Shown: piece by piece, positions 1 to 9,736 of the stretch
How positions within the stretch are numbered: position 1 is the first letter of the stretch
Layout of the letters: each line of letters begins with the position of its first letter
From: Candidatus Limivivens merdigallinarum
Lineage (GTDB): Bacteria; Bacillota; Clostridia; Lachnospirales; Lachnospiraceae
Length of the DNA: 40,830 nucleotides
Reading direction: 5' to 3'
NCBI GenBank assembly: GCA_018713105.1
Contig: DVFT01000042.1
Coordinates: 1-40,830, forward strand
The notes under the pieces: generated by a model
What the model was told of the DNA's origin: nothing
The model's input: only the letters and a program-made list of their open reading frames with translations
Database searches by the model: none
Position numbers and translations under genes: made by a program

Positions 1-2712
1 ATCGCTATATTGACTTCCATCTTTCAATGTGAACTGCAATGTATATACATTTAAATCATAATACACATTAATTGACGTACTTCCATCACCTGCTACGGTT
101 ACAGTATCAGCTCCTTTAAAATGATAGTAAGGAAATTTTCTAGCTGGTGCATTCTCTGAACCTTCCGTTACTGTAACTTCTGTTCCGGCGATTGCAGATA
201 AACCAGTCTTTGTTTCAACTGCCTTATAAGAACCATCATTTTGCTCCTGGAAGTATACAATTTGATAATTTACTCTCTCACCGATCCACCTTGCAGTCAG
301 GGTTTTATTCCCTGTAAGTTCCAGTTTACTACCTATTTCTACTTTTTGGTTATTCTCATCATACCAACCGCCAAACCTATATCCATCCTTTCTAGTTTCT
401 TGACTGGAAACCGTTACTTCTTGACCATAAAGAGCAAATTGTCTGTTTACATAGGTACCACCATCTGAATCGTAACTTAAAGAAACTTGATTACGGTTAT
501 ATTTAATTTCTACGACTGTAGAACCATCCCCAGCAATCGTTGTTGGTATATATGCCTGTGGGGTAAAACCTGGAATCTCTTTTATTTCAACAGAAGTCTC
601 ACTATCTGTAAGTCCCTGTTTAACCTCATAATACTCGCTTCCCTTTTCTGGATCTGCATAAGTTATTCCATCAAGATTCTGCAGTCTATGTTTTACAACA
701 TAATTCACAGTATCTGCTGTCAATGTCATGAAAATTTGAATATCTCCAGTTACTTCCCCAGTAACATATCCATTTACTGGCAAAATCGGATTACCTTCAG
801 CATCCTGCGGTTCAACGATATAACCCGGTACTGATAAAACCTCTATTCGATACTGGTCACCTTCTTCATACTGAGTGGAAGAGATCCTTGTTGTACTATT
901 TCCCTCTCGACGGTAAACCGTTACCGTATATATTGCTTTTTCAGTTTCTTCATCTGTTTCCTCATTAAGTATACTAATGTCATCTTTTGTTGATACAATT
1001 CCTATCTTTGCATATGTGGAAAAGTTTCCAGCCTGAAACGTAACCTCCGTATCCTCTGGTACAGCCTCTGTTATTACTTCTGCATTTGCCGTCTCATCGA
1101 TGTGATAAATCACTGCTTCTTCAGCCTCTGCACTAAGTGCTGCATTACCAAAAGTAACTTCAACATCTGCTTCCGGTTGAATTTCTTTTCCTTCTTTGTC
1201 ATAGAAAGTGATATCTACTGCTACAACATCTACTATTTCCTTACCATCTGCCGCAATCTGATCTTCCACCGCTGCTATAACTGTATCTGCTGTAACCGGG
1301 ACTGCACTCATTGTTGTTCCTTCTGGAAGAGCTCCTTCCGGTACATTTACCGTTACAGCAGTATCACCAGCAATCTGGGAAAAGGTCTGTGCAGGCATTA
1401 CCTCTTCGGTTTCCGTCTCCGGAACCTCAGTCTCACTCTCCACAACCTCAGACTCCGTCTCCGCTACTTCCGTCTCCACCGCCTGCGTCGCAATGCTCAC
1501 AACCGTAGCGTCCGTCTGAATCCCTTCAATAATATACTCATTGGGATTTCCGGTAGTTCTTGCCGGGATGTTTCCGTCCACCAGCACTTCCGTTACAGCA
1601 AACCCTTCTGCCGGAACAATCGTGAACACGATTTTCCCATCCAGTGCCATTGCAGTCCCGTCTGTCACTGCTGTGCCGTTTGCGGTAATGGTTACATTCT
1701 CACCTGTAAAGGTTACCAGATTCTGTACAGCTGTTTCAGATTCTGCGGGCTCGCTTTCACTTTCCGCCGTCTCTTCAGATGTATCGCTGCCTTCTGCTTC
1801 AGACTGCGGCACTTCCTTATAAGAAACCACCACCTGGCTGTCCTTGGTCACATTCGGAATCTGATACTCGTTTGGATTTTCAGTCTTTGGCAGGTCTACA
1901 TTATCCAGGCGGACGAACTCTACCTCATAGCCTTCGCTGGCTGTGACTGTGAACCTGAAAGCCTGATTCTGCTCTACCTCTTTATAATAGGCAGAAACAT
2001 CTACAGCTGCATTGTCCACTGAGATCGTACCATGCAGAGCAGCGTTCTGCTCGAAGGTAACCTTATAGGTAACCGGCGCGGTTTCACTCTCTGCCGGCTT
2101 TGTGGCCTCGCTCTCTGCGGGAGCTGGGGTTTCGCTCTCTTTTTCGGTCTCCTTCTCTGTAGGAGCCTCGGTTTCTTTTTCCGTAGGAGCAGTCGTCTCG
2201 CTCTCTTCTGGTTTTGTAGTTTCCGTTTCTTTTGCCTGAGATTCACTTTCTGCCTTTGCTGCTTCACTCTCGGCTGCTGCCTGAGATTCACTTTCGGCTT
2301 TCGCTTTGGCTTCACTCTCGGCTGCTGCCTTTGCGGCTGCTTCGCTTTCGGCTTTTGCCTGAGCCTCGCTCTCGGCTGCTGCCTGGGCGGCCGCTTCACT
2401 TTCTGCCTTTGCTGCTGCTTCGCTCTCGGCTTTTGCCTGGGCTTCACTTTCGGCTGCTGCTTTTGCGGCTGCTTCGCTCTCGGCTTTCGCCTGGGCTTCG
2501 CTTTCAGCTGCTGCCTGTGCCGCTGCTTCGCTCTCGGCTTTTGCTTTCGCTTCGCTCTCAGCTGCTGCCTGCGCCGCTGCTTCACTCTCTACATTGGTTT
2601 CAGGAACCATATGCAGATCGCCAGATGCTGTTACACTGGCACCATTCTGGAAAATCATTGTCACTGTCAGCAGAATCGCTATGACACGTTTCCATTTTCT
2701 CGCCTTTTCCAT
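1..2712 (-). CDS. Large repeat-rich surface/adhesin-like protein, partial (3' end beyond window start)
   Basis: Minus frame from ATG at 2712 (MEKARKWKRVIAILLTVTMIFQNGASVTASGDLHMVPETNVESEAAAQ...) reaches position 1 with no stop found in the lines I translated (904 codons). RBS AGAGGAGG upstream, signal-peptide-like N-terminus, Ala/Glu/Ser repeats, InlB/Listeria-Bacteroides-like repeat (VSLSYDSDGGTYVNRQFALYGQEV...GYRFGGWYDENQ...LTARW) and MucBP-like segments. Not in the ORF track because it is open-ended. Confidence 0.85.
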   Translation of the reverse strand, partial: MEKARKWKRVIAILLTVTMIFQNGASVTASGDLHMVPETNVESEAAAQAAAESEAKAKAESEAAAQAAAESEAQAKAESEAAAKAAAESEAQAKAESEAAAKAESEAAAQAAAESEAQAKAESEAAAKAAAESEAKAKAESESQAAAESEAAKAESESQAKETETTKPEESETTAPTEKETEAPTEKETEKESETPAPAESEATKPAESETAPVTYKVTFEQNAALHGTISVDNAAVDVSAYYKEVEQNQAFRFTVTASEGYEVEFVRLDNVDLPKTENPNEYQIPNVTKDSQVVVSYKEVPQSEAEGSDTSEETAESESEPAESETAVQNLVTFTGENVTITANGTAVTDGTAMALDGKIVFTIVPAEGFAVTEVLVDGNIPARTTGNPNEYIIEGIQTDATVVSIATQAVETEVAETESEVVESETEVPETETEEVMPAQTFSQIAGDTAVTVNVPEGALPEGTTMSAVPVTADTVIAAVEDQIAADGKEIVDVVAVDITFYDKEGKEIQPEADVEVTFGNAALSAEAEEAVIYHIDETANAEVITEAVPEDTEVTFQAGNFSTYAKIGIVSTKDDISILNEETDEETEKAIYTVTVYRREGNSTTRISSTQYEEGDQYRIEVLSVPGYIVEPQDAEGNPILPVNGYVTGEVTGDIQIFMTLTADTVNYVVKHRLQNLDGITYADPEKGSEYYEVKQGLTDSETSVEIKEIPGFTPQAYIPTTIAGDGSTVVEIKYNRNQVSLSYDSDGGTYVNRQFALYGQEVTVSSQETRKDGYRFGGWYDENNQKVEIGSKLELTGNKTLTARWIGERVNYQIVYFQEQNDGSYKAVETKTGLSAIAGTEVTVTEGSENAPARKFPYYHFKGADTVTVAGDGSTSINVYYDLNVYTLQFTLKDGSQYSD
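2230..2592 (-). repeat. Low-complexity tandem repeat coding for Ala/Glu/Ser/Lys-rich SEAAAQAAAESEAQAKAESEA-type sequence
   Basis: Recurrent gctgctgcctgggcttcgctctcggctttcgc-like units on the plus strand; in the 2712 frame they read (A/K/Q)AESEA repeats. Confidence 0.85.
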
Positions 2713-2740
2713 GTGATATCCTCCTCTTTGATATACTGAT

Positions 2741-2980
2741 TTATAGTGATCGGCTTTCGCCGTTGAAAATTTGAGGCAGGCCTGCGCCTTCCTCGTTCAG
2801 TGGATGTGTCATTTCATTCTTTCTGTCGACAATAATTGCGGAGTCCAACAATGTGATCAACTCCAGAACGCTTCGAAAATACTCCTCTTTCTGTCCCTCA
2901 ATCCACTTAATCTTCCCTTGCCAGCTATGGGCTTGGGTATCTTTGACTTCCAATGTAAAGGTATATCCTTTTTTTCTCAT
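2741..2980 (-). CDS. Small conserved-looking hypothetical protein (79 aa)
   Basis: MRKKGYTFTLEVKDTQAHSWQGKIKWIEGQKEEYFRSVLELITLLDSAI...; purine-rich sequence upstream of ATG; same strand and just upstream of the surface protein. Confidence 0.6.
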   Translation of the reverse strand: MRKKGYTFTLEVKDTQAHSWQGKIKWIEGQKEEYFRSVLELITLLDSAIIVDRKNEMTHPLNEEGAGLPQIFNGESRSL

Positions 2981-3120
2981 CCTTTTTCCCTTCGCCCACC
3001 TTTCTTTTAAATTTAGAGTTCTGGATACATCTTCAATTTAGAACATGGCGGTCACAATTTGGTCACAAATCTTAACTTTTCTAAACTTTTTTCAAAAATA
3101 TTTATCTTCGCTTTCTCCAT

Positions 3121-3177
3121 AAAAAAACTCCCCCACCCATCAGCCATCTCATCCCGATGCTGATGCTGTGGAGGAGT
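3121..3177 (-). terminator. Rho-independent terminator of the GH operon
   Basis: Minus strand: ACTCCTCCAC...GTGGGGGAGT stem, with nested CATCAGC/GCTGATG, followed by a run of T (plus-strand aaaaaaa 3121-3127). Confidence 0.7.
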
Positions 3178-3219
3178 CGTTTCCTCAATCATTCTGCTAT
3201 TTATTCCCGCGAGCAACGA

Positions 3220-3251
3220 GCCAAGCGGACATGCTTGCATGTCCATTTGGC
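3220..3251. repeat. Short palindromic hairpin GCCAAgcGGACATGC-tt-GCATGTCCatTTGGC
   Basis: 15-nt arms with two mismatched positions, read directly. Confidence 0.75.
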
Positions 3252-3264
3252 GACTGCCGCGAGG

Positions 3265-3332
3265 GTCAAAAACCCCGCAGCTCTGCTGCGCTACAAGTTT
3301 GATGCCCCGTAGCTTGCTGCGGGGTTTTTGAC
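3265..3332. repeat. 16-bp perfect inverted repeat GTCAAAAACCCCGCAG / CTGCGGGGTTTTTGAC (terminator-like on both strands)
   Basis: Arms 3265-3280 and 3317-3332 are exact reverse complements, 36-nt loop. Confidence 0.85.
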
Positions 3333-3364
3333 TTCATCTCCTGCAGATCATATTCTTACAGATC

Positions 3365-4729
3365 TTACAGATTTTCCCCGTTGCTTCTGATAATTTCCCT
3401 AAAATCATACGCCGAATCCTTCAGGATCCTCTCCTGTGTCCGGTAATCCACATAGATCAGCCCGAACCGTTCGGAGTAACCGTAAGCCCACTCGAAATTG
3501 TCCATAACGGACCATGCGAAGTAACCCGCCAGATCCACGCCGTCCTCAGCGGCTTTTTTCAGCTCTTTGAGGTAACGGTGGTTGAAATCAATCCGGTTCG
3601 GGTCGTGCACCTCGCCGTCCAGGCTCACCCAGTCGTGGGCGGACATGCCGTTTTCTGTGATGTAGACGGGCTTTTGGTAACGCTCGTAGAGGAACTTGGG
3701 CGCCCAGTACAGGCATTCCGGGGTGACGGGCCACTGGATTGCCGTCTTGGGGAAGCCATCATACCTTGAGACACGGACGGGGGATCCGTCCTCACCTGCA
3801 CGGACGGGAACGGCGTTGTACATGTTCTGGCCGTAGAAATCCAGCGGTCTTTTGATCTGGTCCATATCCTGGTCTGTGAACTTCGGGAAATACGGACCGA
3901 ATTTCTGAAGGACATCCTCCGGATACTGACCTAAGAATACCGGATCCATGCAGAATCCCACATCCCAGCTCACATCGGAGATCTGATCTCCCATCAGATG
4001 GAAGGTCGCCCAGTTTGCCGCTTTGATGTCTTCCGGTTTCTCCGAAGCCGGGAGATACAAGGCTCCGCAGGGCGCTATGCCTACCTTCACAGGTTTCACA
4101 GAATGCTCCCGCAGGGCGTCCACTCCCCGTCCATGAGCCAGGAGTACATTATGCCAAATCTGGAAATAGTCGTAGGGTCCCACCTTCAGCCCCGGGGCAT
4201 GCTCTCCGGTCTGATAGCCCAAACCTACGGTGCACTGGGGCTCATTCAAGGTAAAGAAATATTTCACACGGTCGGAGAAATGACGTGCCACGATGCTGGC
4301 GTACTCGTAAAACCAATCCGGGGACTTGGGATTCAGCCAGCCGCCCTGTTTGTGAAGCTCATAGGGCAGATCCCAGTGATACAGCGTCACATAGGGCTCT
4401 ATGCCATTCTCCAGCAAAGCATCGATCAGCCGGTCATAAAAATCCAGCCCCTTTTCATTCACCTTTCCGGTTCCGTCCGGAAGGATCCTCGCCCAGCTTA
4501 AGGAAAACCGGTAAGCCTGAAGCCCCATCTCCTTCATCAGGGCAATGTCCTCCTGGTATCTGTGGTAATGGTCGCAGGCAACGTCGCCGGTATGCCCTTC
4601 ATAGACATGCCCCGGCTCCTTGCAGAATACATCCCAGATGTTCAGTCCCTTGCCGTCCTCGTAAGCGGCTCCTTCCACCTGGTAGGAAGCGGTCGCGCCT
4701 CCCCATACGAACTCTTTTTTAAATCCCAT
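3365..4729 (-). CDS. GH1 family beta-glucosidase / 6-phospho-beta-glucosidase-like
   Basis: MGFKKEFVWGGATASYQVEG...; GH1 catalytic motifs TLNEP and ITENG; AAAGGAGGAACT RBS before ATG at 4729. The ORF-track start at 4822 overlaps the upstream gene and is unlikely. Confidence 0.92.
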   Translation of the reverse strand: MGFKKEFVWGGATASYQVEGAAYEDGKGLNIWDVFCKEPGHVYEGHTGDVACDHYHRYQEDIALMKEMGLQAYRFSLSWARILPDGTGKVNEKGLDFYDRLIDALLENGIEPYVTLYHWDLPYELHKQGGWLNPKSPDWFYEYASIVARHFSDRVKYFFTLNEPQCTVGLGYQTGEHAPGLKVGPYDYFQIWHNVLLAHGRGVDALREHSVKPVKVGIAPCGALYLPASEKPEDIKAANWATFHLMGDQISDVSWDVGFCMDPVFLGQYPEDVLQKFGPYFPKFTDQDMDQIKRPLDFYGQNMYNAVPVRAGEDGSPVRVSRYDGFPKTAIQWPVTPECLYWAPKFLYERYQKPVYITENGMSAHDWVSLDGEVHDPNRIDFNHRYLKELKKAAEDGVDLAGYFAWSVMDNFEWAYGYSERFGLIYVDYRTQERILKDSAYDFREIIRSNGENL

Positions 4730-4745
4730 AGTTCCTCCTTTCTCC

Positions 4746-7199
4746 TTACCCTGCATAGGTATGGTATACATCATAGATCTTGCAGCTGGGCTTCCGTCCA
4801 GAGCCAGAGTCCGGGACGGCACAATTCCGTCCGCGAACAGGTCTTAAAATCACAGGCTCCGGACCTGTAATGGAGACCACATTCTCCTCCCAGATGCGGT
4901 CTTCGCCGAGACTCTCCGCCATACAGTAGGGGACGAAGCTTTTTGCCTGGATCTTAAGGCTTCCGTCCGAATATTCCGTGATCTCAAAACAGGGATCCCA
5001 AAGCTCCACATATTTCATGGGCACGAAGGTCTCAAATTCCTTCCGGGAGACCGTCTCTCCCTTTTCTTCATATTGGTAAATCATCTCCACGAACAGGTTG
5101 TCCGCTTCCAGGGGATGAAATCTTTCGTAATCCTCACTATCTGCGCGGATCGCTGACAGCGCCGGCACGCTCACTTCAAACTGCCGTTCCTCCAGAACCT
5201 GGAAATCCAGTGTTTTCAGCCGGATAGTTCCCGTTACCTGCTTCTCCTTAAGACCTTCGTTGGAGATCCAGAACTCCATCCTGCTGCCGTCCTTTGCAAT
5301 GCTGCCGGCAAGCGGCGCATAGAAACTTTGCGCTATGTAATGCAGCGCCTTATATCTGCCATAATAATCCATGCTGGACCAGGATGCAACCGGCCAGTTG
5401 TCGTTGAACTGCCAGTAGATACTGCCCATGCAGCGGCCTCTGTTCCTGCGGAAATGCTCTACGGCTTCCTTCATGGCATAGCCCTGGAGCACCTGGCTTA
5501 AGAACACCAGGCTTTCCAGATCCTTGGGATACCGGAAAGTCTCGGAGAGATAATACAGGATCTTTCCGTTGGCAGCGGGATTTTTCTGGTGGCTTTCCAT
5601 CACCCGGGAGAACAGATTCCGGTCCCGTTCTTCCGTAAAAGACTCAATCGTCTTCATGGAGGGCAGGGACTGGAAGCCAAATTCCGAGCAGAAGCGGAAA
5701 TAATGGTTCCGGTATTCTGAGAACGGCTTCTGACCGTGCCATACATCCCAGTAATGGCTATCCCCTCTGTTCTCGTCCCCTGGGTCGTCGAAGCTCCCTC
5801 CTGAGGAAGGGGAAGACGGCCAGTAAAAGGTGTCCGGCGCTGTCTCCTGGACGGTTTTTTTCAGGAAATACTCGAACTGGAGGAGATAGTCCCTCTTCAG
5901 GGACGGCGCATGGCCCTGCATATCCTTCCAGTCTATCCAGGCAGTCTCCATCTCATTGTTGCCGCAGATCAGGGCAAGACAGGCGTGGTTCCGGAAACGC
6001 GCCACATTGTCCCGCGCTTCTGCCACGATATTTTCCGTAAATTCTTCCGTCAGATCGTAGATATTGCAGGCGTACATCAGATCCTGCCAGAGCAGGATGC
6101 CGTATTCGTCGCAGAGATCATAGAACTCATCGGAAGGGTAGTATCCGCCGCCCCAGATCCGAAGGCAGTTGAAATTGGCAAACACTGCCGCCTCCACGTC
6201 CCGCTTTAAGACCTCCCCGGTAATACGGGGATAAAAGCAATCGTCTGGTATATAGTCCGCTCCCTTGGCAAACATCTTTTTGCCGTTGACCTTGAAGGCA
6301 AATTCCGTCCCCCACTGATCCTCCTCCTGGGAGATCTCCATGGTCCGGAGACCGATCCGGTATTCCTTGGTCTCACGCCCGTCCCGTTCGCTTTCCAGGA
6401 TCACGCTCACCCGGTACAGAGGCTGATCCCCCAATCCGTTTGGCCACCAAAGCTTTGGCTCCTCAATGGCCGCAGATGGCTCCTCTCCTTCATAGAGCAG
6501 CTCTCCTGTGGGGTCATACACCTGATAGGACAGCTTCACCGGATCCTCTTTGGGATTTTTCACTTCCGTCTCAAAGGTAAGGCTGACCCTTCCGTCCTGA
6601 TGGTTCTGTCGGATATAGGTATCCAACAGCCTCGCTCCATCGTAAGCGAACAGCTCAATCTTTCGGAAAATCCCCGCATCGGGAAGCTTCGGCCCCCAGT
6701 CCCAGCCGAACATACAGTGGGGTTTCCGGATATACTGGCTTCCCAGCGTGGTTCCTGTGTTCGCCATATGGATCTCCCGCCCCTTTTCCGGACGGTAGGA
6801 GCGGATGAACTTAAGGGGTGAGGTGATCTGGATGCGAAGCCCGTTCTCCCCCTCCCTGGCACATTCCCGGATGGAGAACGTGTAGATCCGGTGCATATTC
6901 TCCACATGCCCCAGGAAAACGTCATTGAGATACAGATCTGCCACCGTGTCAATGCCATAGAACACCAGCTCCAGATTTTCCTTGCCGTACTCCTCCCCGG
7001 TCAGGCAAAAGCTGCCTTGGATTTCAAAGTCGTGTTCAAAGAAACGGTTCACTTCATATTCATTGGTACCGTAATACGGGTCAGGCAGGATCCCTTCCGC
7101 GCAGTATGTCGTCATAGCGGATCCCGGCACATCAAATGTGTGCCAGGATTCTTCTCCCACTGTCCGGATTTTAAATCCCTCTTTGATTTCTCTTTTCAT
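4746..7199 (-). CDS. GH2 family beta-mannosidase-like glycoside hydrolase
   Basis: MKREIKEGFKIRTVGEESWHTFDVPGSAMTTYC...; motifs ICGNNE and SEFGFQS; GAAAGGGG RBS before ATG at 7199. Confidence 0.9.
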   Translation of the reverse strand: MKREIKEGFKIRTVGEESWHTFDVPGSAMTTYCAEGILPDPYYGTNEYEVNRFFEHDFEIQGSFCLTGEEYGKENLELVFYGIDTVADLYLNDVFLGHVENMHRIYTFSIRECAREGENGLRIQITSPLKFIRSYRPEKGREIHMANTGTTLGSQYIRKPHCMFGWDWGPKLPDAGIFRKIELFAYDGARLLDTYIRQNHQDGRVSLTFETEVKNPKEDPVKLSYQVYDPTGELLYEGEEPSAAIEEPKLWWPNGLGDQPLYRVSVILESERDGRETKEYRIGLRTMEISQEEDQWGTEFAFKVNGKKMFAKGADYIPDDCFYPRITGEVLKRDVEAAVFANFNCLRIWGGGYYPSDEFYDLCDEYGILLWQDLMYACNIYDLTEEFTENIVAEARDNVARFRNHACLALICGNNEMETAWIDWKDMQGHAPSLKRDYLLQFEYFLKKTVQETAPDTFYWPSSPSSGGSFDDPGDENRGDSHYWDVWHGQKPFSEYRNHYFRFCSEFGFQSLPSMKTIESFTEERDRNLFSRVMESHQKNPAANGKILYYLSETFRYPKDLESLVFLSQVLQGYAMKEAVEHFRRNRGRCMGSIYWQFNDNWPVASWSSMDYYGRYKALHYIAQSFYAPLAGSIAKDGSRMEFWISNEGLKEKQVTGTIRLKTLDFQVLEERQFEVSVPALSAIRADSEDYERFHPLEADNLFVEMIYQYEEKGETVSRKEFETFVPMKYVELWDPCFEITEYSDGSLKIQAKSFVPYCMAESLGEDRIWEENVVSITGPEPVILRPVRGRNCAVPDSGSGRKPSCKIYDVYHTYAG

Positions 7200-7247
7200 A
7201 AAACGAACCCCTTTCCTGCCGTGGTACTCCGGCATGTTACCTTTATC

Positions 7248-8870
7248 TTACATCACTTCATAAGTAAAGGAAAGAAAATCTGCGTAATTGTTCCTTCCTT
7301 CCATATCCTGTACGCACATCCCGACAAAGCTTCCGGTAAAACCATCGGCAAAGTCATCGGACAGGCAGGTCACCGGCAGACGTTCTCCAATCCTGTGCCT
7401 TACCCCTTCCGCCTCATAGAAAAATTCCGCCAAGTCATTCTGTACCGTAAGTCCTAAAAGATAACGCGGTCCGTCAAGCCTGACTTCCGGATACAGCGTT
7501 GCCTTGCCTCCCATGACTGCCATCAAGCCTGCCACAGTCCCCTGGAGCTGTTCGTTATAGCTGATATAAGCATAATATTGGTTCTTCTCGTCATAACGGT
7601 AGATCAGTCCTGCCCCGTGACGATACGTCCTCGGAACAAATTCAAACTCCGTCCTGGCACAGAAGGAAAAATCAGTCTGCCTCCTGGCAATGAGAGCCTG
7701 GTCAAATCTGGAAAAAATGGATTCTCCTCCGTAAATTCGAAGGGCACCCTTCCTCTCCGTGACCGTCATGCCCGCCGCCTCATAGAAAACCCGAAGCGTC
7801 AGGAAATCCTTTCGGAAGTCTTCCTTGTCAAAGGTATAGCGGACTGCCTTGGAGACGGCCGCTTCCTTGGCTGGCAGCTCCTCATTCTCTACATGGAAGG
7901 AGGATTTCGGGAGCCTTCCTCCACCTTTCAGATATGGCCAGCCTTCCCTCCACTCTATCTCCTGGATGGCGGTCTCCCGCCCCATGGGACAGAATTCCGT
8001 ACCCGGTATCGTCCGGGCGCAGAGATGCGCCAGATACCAGTTTCCTCTGCCATCCTCCACCAGGCTTGCATGGCCTGCTTTTTTCAACAAACTGCTGCCG
8101 GGACCTAAGCGCGGGAACTCCTCCGCTGCCTTCGTGCCATCAAAGCTTCCCTCATAGGAGGAAAGGATCGGGTTGCCCGGATGGACTTCATAGGGTCCCA
8201 AAAGGCATTTGCTCCTGGCGACGGTCACGGCGTGGAACCATCCGGTTCCGCCCTCCGCTGTGAAGAGATAATAATAATCTCCAATCCGGTACAGGTTCGG
8301 TCCCTCTGTGCTGCCGATCCTGGTTCCCTTGAAAATCGTGACTGGCTCCCCAACCAGCCTTTTTTCCTCCGGATCGTACTCCTGAATGCGGATCCCTGCA
8401 AACGGATTGCCGCCAAAGGTTCCCCGATGATCCCATTCCATGTTCAGGATCCATTTCCTTCCATCCCGGTCATGGAAAATGGACGGGTCAAAGCCGCTGG
8501 AATTCAGGTAGACCGGATCCGACCAGGGACCTTCGATCTGTTTCGCCGTGATCAGATAATTGTGGGTATCCATAGGCGGGAATTCCCTGGCGCTGTGAAC
8601 CACGGTATAGATCAGATAAAAAAGCTCCCCGTCATAACTCAGACAGGGAGCCCAGATACCGTCACTTGCCCTGCATCCCCTCAAGTCTGCCTTTTCCTTG
8701 TTGTCGATTGGGGAGCTTATGTATTCCCACTCAGCCAGATTCCTTGAATGGTACACGGCAACTCCCGGAAGCCATTCGAAGGTAGAAACCGCCAGGTAAT
8801 AATCATCTTCCACCCTGATCAGCGATGGATCCGGATGAAAGCCTCTTAATACGGGATTTTCTGCTTGCAA
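7248..8870 (-). CDS. GH43 family beta-xylosidase-like
   Basis: NPVLRGFHPDPSLIRVEDDYYLAVSTFEWLPGVAVYHS...STEGPNLYR; probable TTG start at 8870 preceded by AAAAGGAGAATCAAC. The 19 codons before it in the ORF track contain a hairpin. Confidence 0.88.
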   Translation of the reverse strand: MQAENPVLRGFHPDPSLIRVEDDYYLAVSTFEWLPGVAVYHSRNLAEWEYISSPIDNKEKADLRGCRASDGIWAPCLSYDGELFYLIYTVVHSAREFPPMDTHNYLITAKQIEGPWSDPVYLNSSGFDPSIFHDRDGRKWILNMEWDHRGTFGGNPFAGIRIQEYDPEEKRLVGEPVTIFKGTRIGSTEGPNLYRIGDYYYLFTAEGGTGWFHAVTVARSKCLLGPYEVHPGNPILSSYEGSFDGTKAAEEFPRLGPGSSLLKKAGHASLVEDGRGNWYLAHLCARTIPGTEFCPMGRETAIQEIEWREGWPYLKGGGRLPKSSFHVENEELPAKEAAVSKAVRYTFDKEDFRKDFLTLRVFYEAAGMTVTERKGALRIYGGESIFSRFDQALIARRQTDFSFCARTEFEFVPRTYRHGAGLIYRYDEKNQYYAYISYNEQLQGTVAGLMAVMGGKATLYPEVRLDGPRYLLGLTVQNDLAEFFYEAEGVRHRIGERLPVTCLSDDFADGFTGSFVGMCVQDMEGRNNYADFLSFTYEVM

Positions 8871-8893
8871 GTTGATTCTCCTTTTTATGCGGG

Positions 8894-8915
8894 AGGCGGT
8901 CCGCCAGACCGCCTT
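8894..8915. repeat. Intergenic hairpin AGGCGGTC-cgcca-GACCGCCT
   Basis: 8-bp perfect stem between the MBL gene and the GH43 RBS. Confidence 0.65.
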
Positions 8916-8923
8916 CTCCAGTA

Positions 8924-9736
8924 TCAATTTCGGTAAACATGGGATTCCACATAGGAGATCCCGATCGTCTTATAGGTATACAAAAGCTTGTATCCCAAAT
9001 CCAGATTTACTTTTTCCCCGATATTGGGGTTTTCCAAAATCTGATCTGCTGCATGGATATAATCCCTGAGGATTGACCTATCCAGCGGGCACTCGTGGTG
9101 CCCCGGCCAGATTTCGCAGTATTCCTTTTCCAGGGACAGCAGCCTCTCATCTGACGCTTTCACATCCTCCACCGCAGCGGAATGGTCAAAATACACCAGA
9201 ATTTCCCGGTTGCAGACCGTATCCCCGGAGAAGAGGTACCCTCTGGCGGTATCCAGAAAGCACACGCTTCCTCTCGTATGGCCGGGAGTGGAAATAACGC
9301 AGAGCTTCCTTCCGCCCAGATCCAGGATCTCACCGTCCGTCAGATAGGTGAGTTTGTCCGGCATGGTTCTGGTCACCAGGTAATTCTCCTCCTCACGGGA
9401 AAGGGGATAGTCATAGATCTGGCTGAAATGTGCCATCTGCCTCTGCCTTCCGGTACGTTCAAAGCCGGATTTCAGCACCATTTCATCTTCCGGATGGATC
9501 CGGCAGTTTGAAAATTCCCCGCTGCATCCCGTATGGTCGAAGTGCCCATGGGTGAGGATCACCTCCACGGGCTTATCGGTAAGGGAAGCGATCACTTCCC
9601 TTAACCCGGAAAACCCGTTGCCTGCATCCAAAAGGACTGCCCGGTCTTTCCCTTCAATGAGATACAGATAGGTACGGAAAGGATCCAGAAGCTGCCAGGT
9701 GCCGTTGTCGATTTCCATAACCTGATAGTTTTCCAT
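8924..9736 (-). CDS. MBL-fold metallo-hydrolase
   Basis: Metal-binding motif LTHGHFDHTG, followed by STPGHTRGS, FSGDTV and WPGHHE; start overlaps the stop of the upstream permease (TGATG). Confidence 0.9.
   Translation of the reverse strand: MENYQVMEIDNGTWQLLDPFRTYLYLIEGKDRAVLLDAGNGFSGLREVIASLTDKPVEVILTHGHFDHTGCSGEFSNCRIHPEDEMVLKSGFERTGRQRQMAHFSQIYDYPLSREEENYLVTRTMPDKLTYLTDGEILDLGGRKLCVISTPGHTRGSVCFLDTARGYLFSGDTVCNREILVYFDHSAAVEDVKASDERLLSLEKEYCEIWPGHHECPLDRSILRDYIHAADQILENPNIGEKVNLDLGYKLLYTYKTIGISYVESHVYRN

Noticed and set aside
1102-2022. 306-aa plus-strand ORF from the track
   Set aside because: Antisense shadow of the long minus-strand surface-protein frame; Cys/Phe/Arg-rich composition typical of spurious ORFs.
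2001-2739. ORFs 2001..2585 (-), 2032..2739 (+), 2232..2684 (+)
   Set aside because: Off-frame or antisense readings of the AESEA repeat tract; low-complexity QKPRAKQ or LLRSRLLP sequences are artefacts of the repeat.
3052-3246. 64-aa minus-strand ORF
   Set aside because: Covers the terminator and hairpin cassette; better explained as non-coding.
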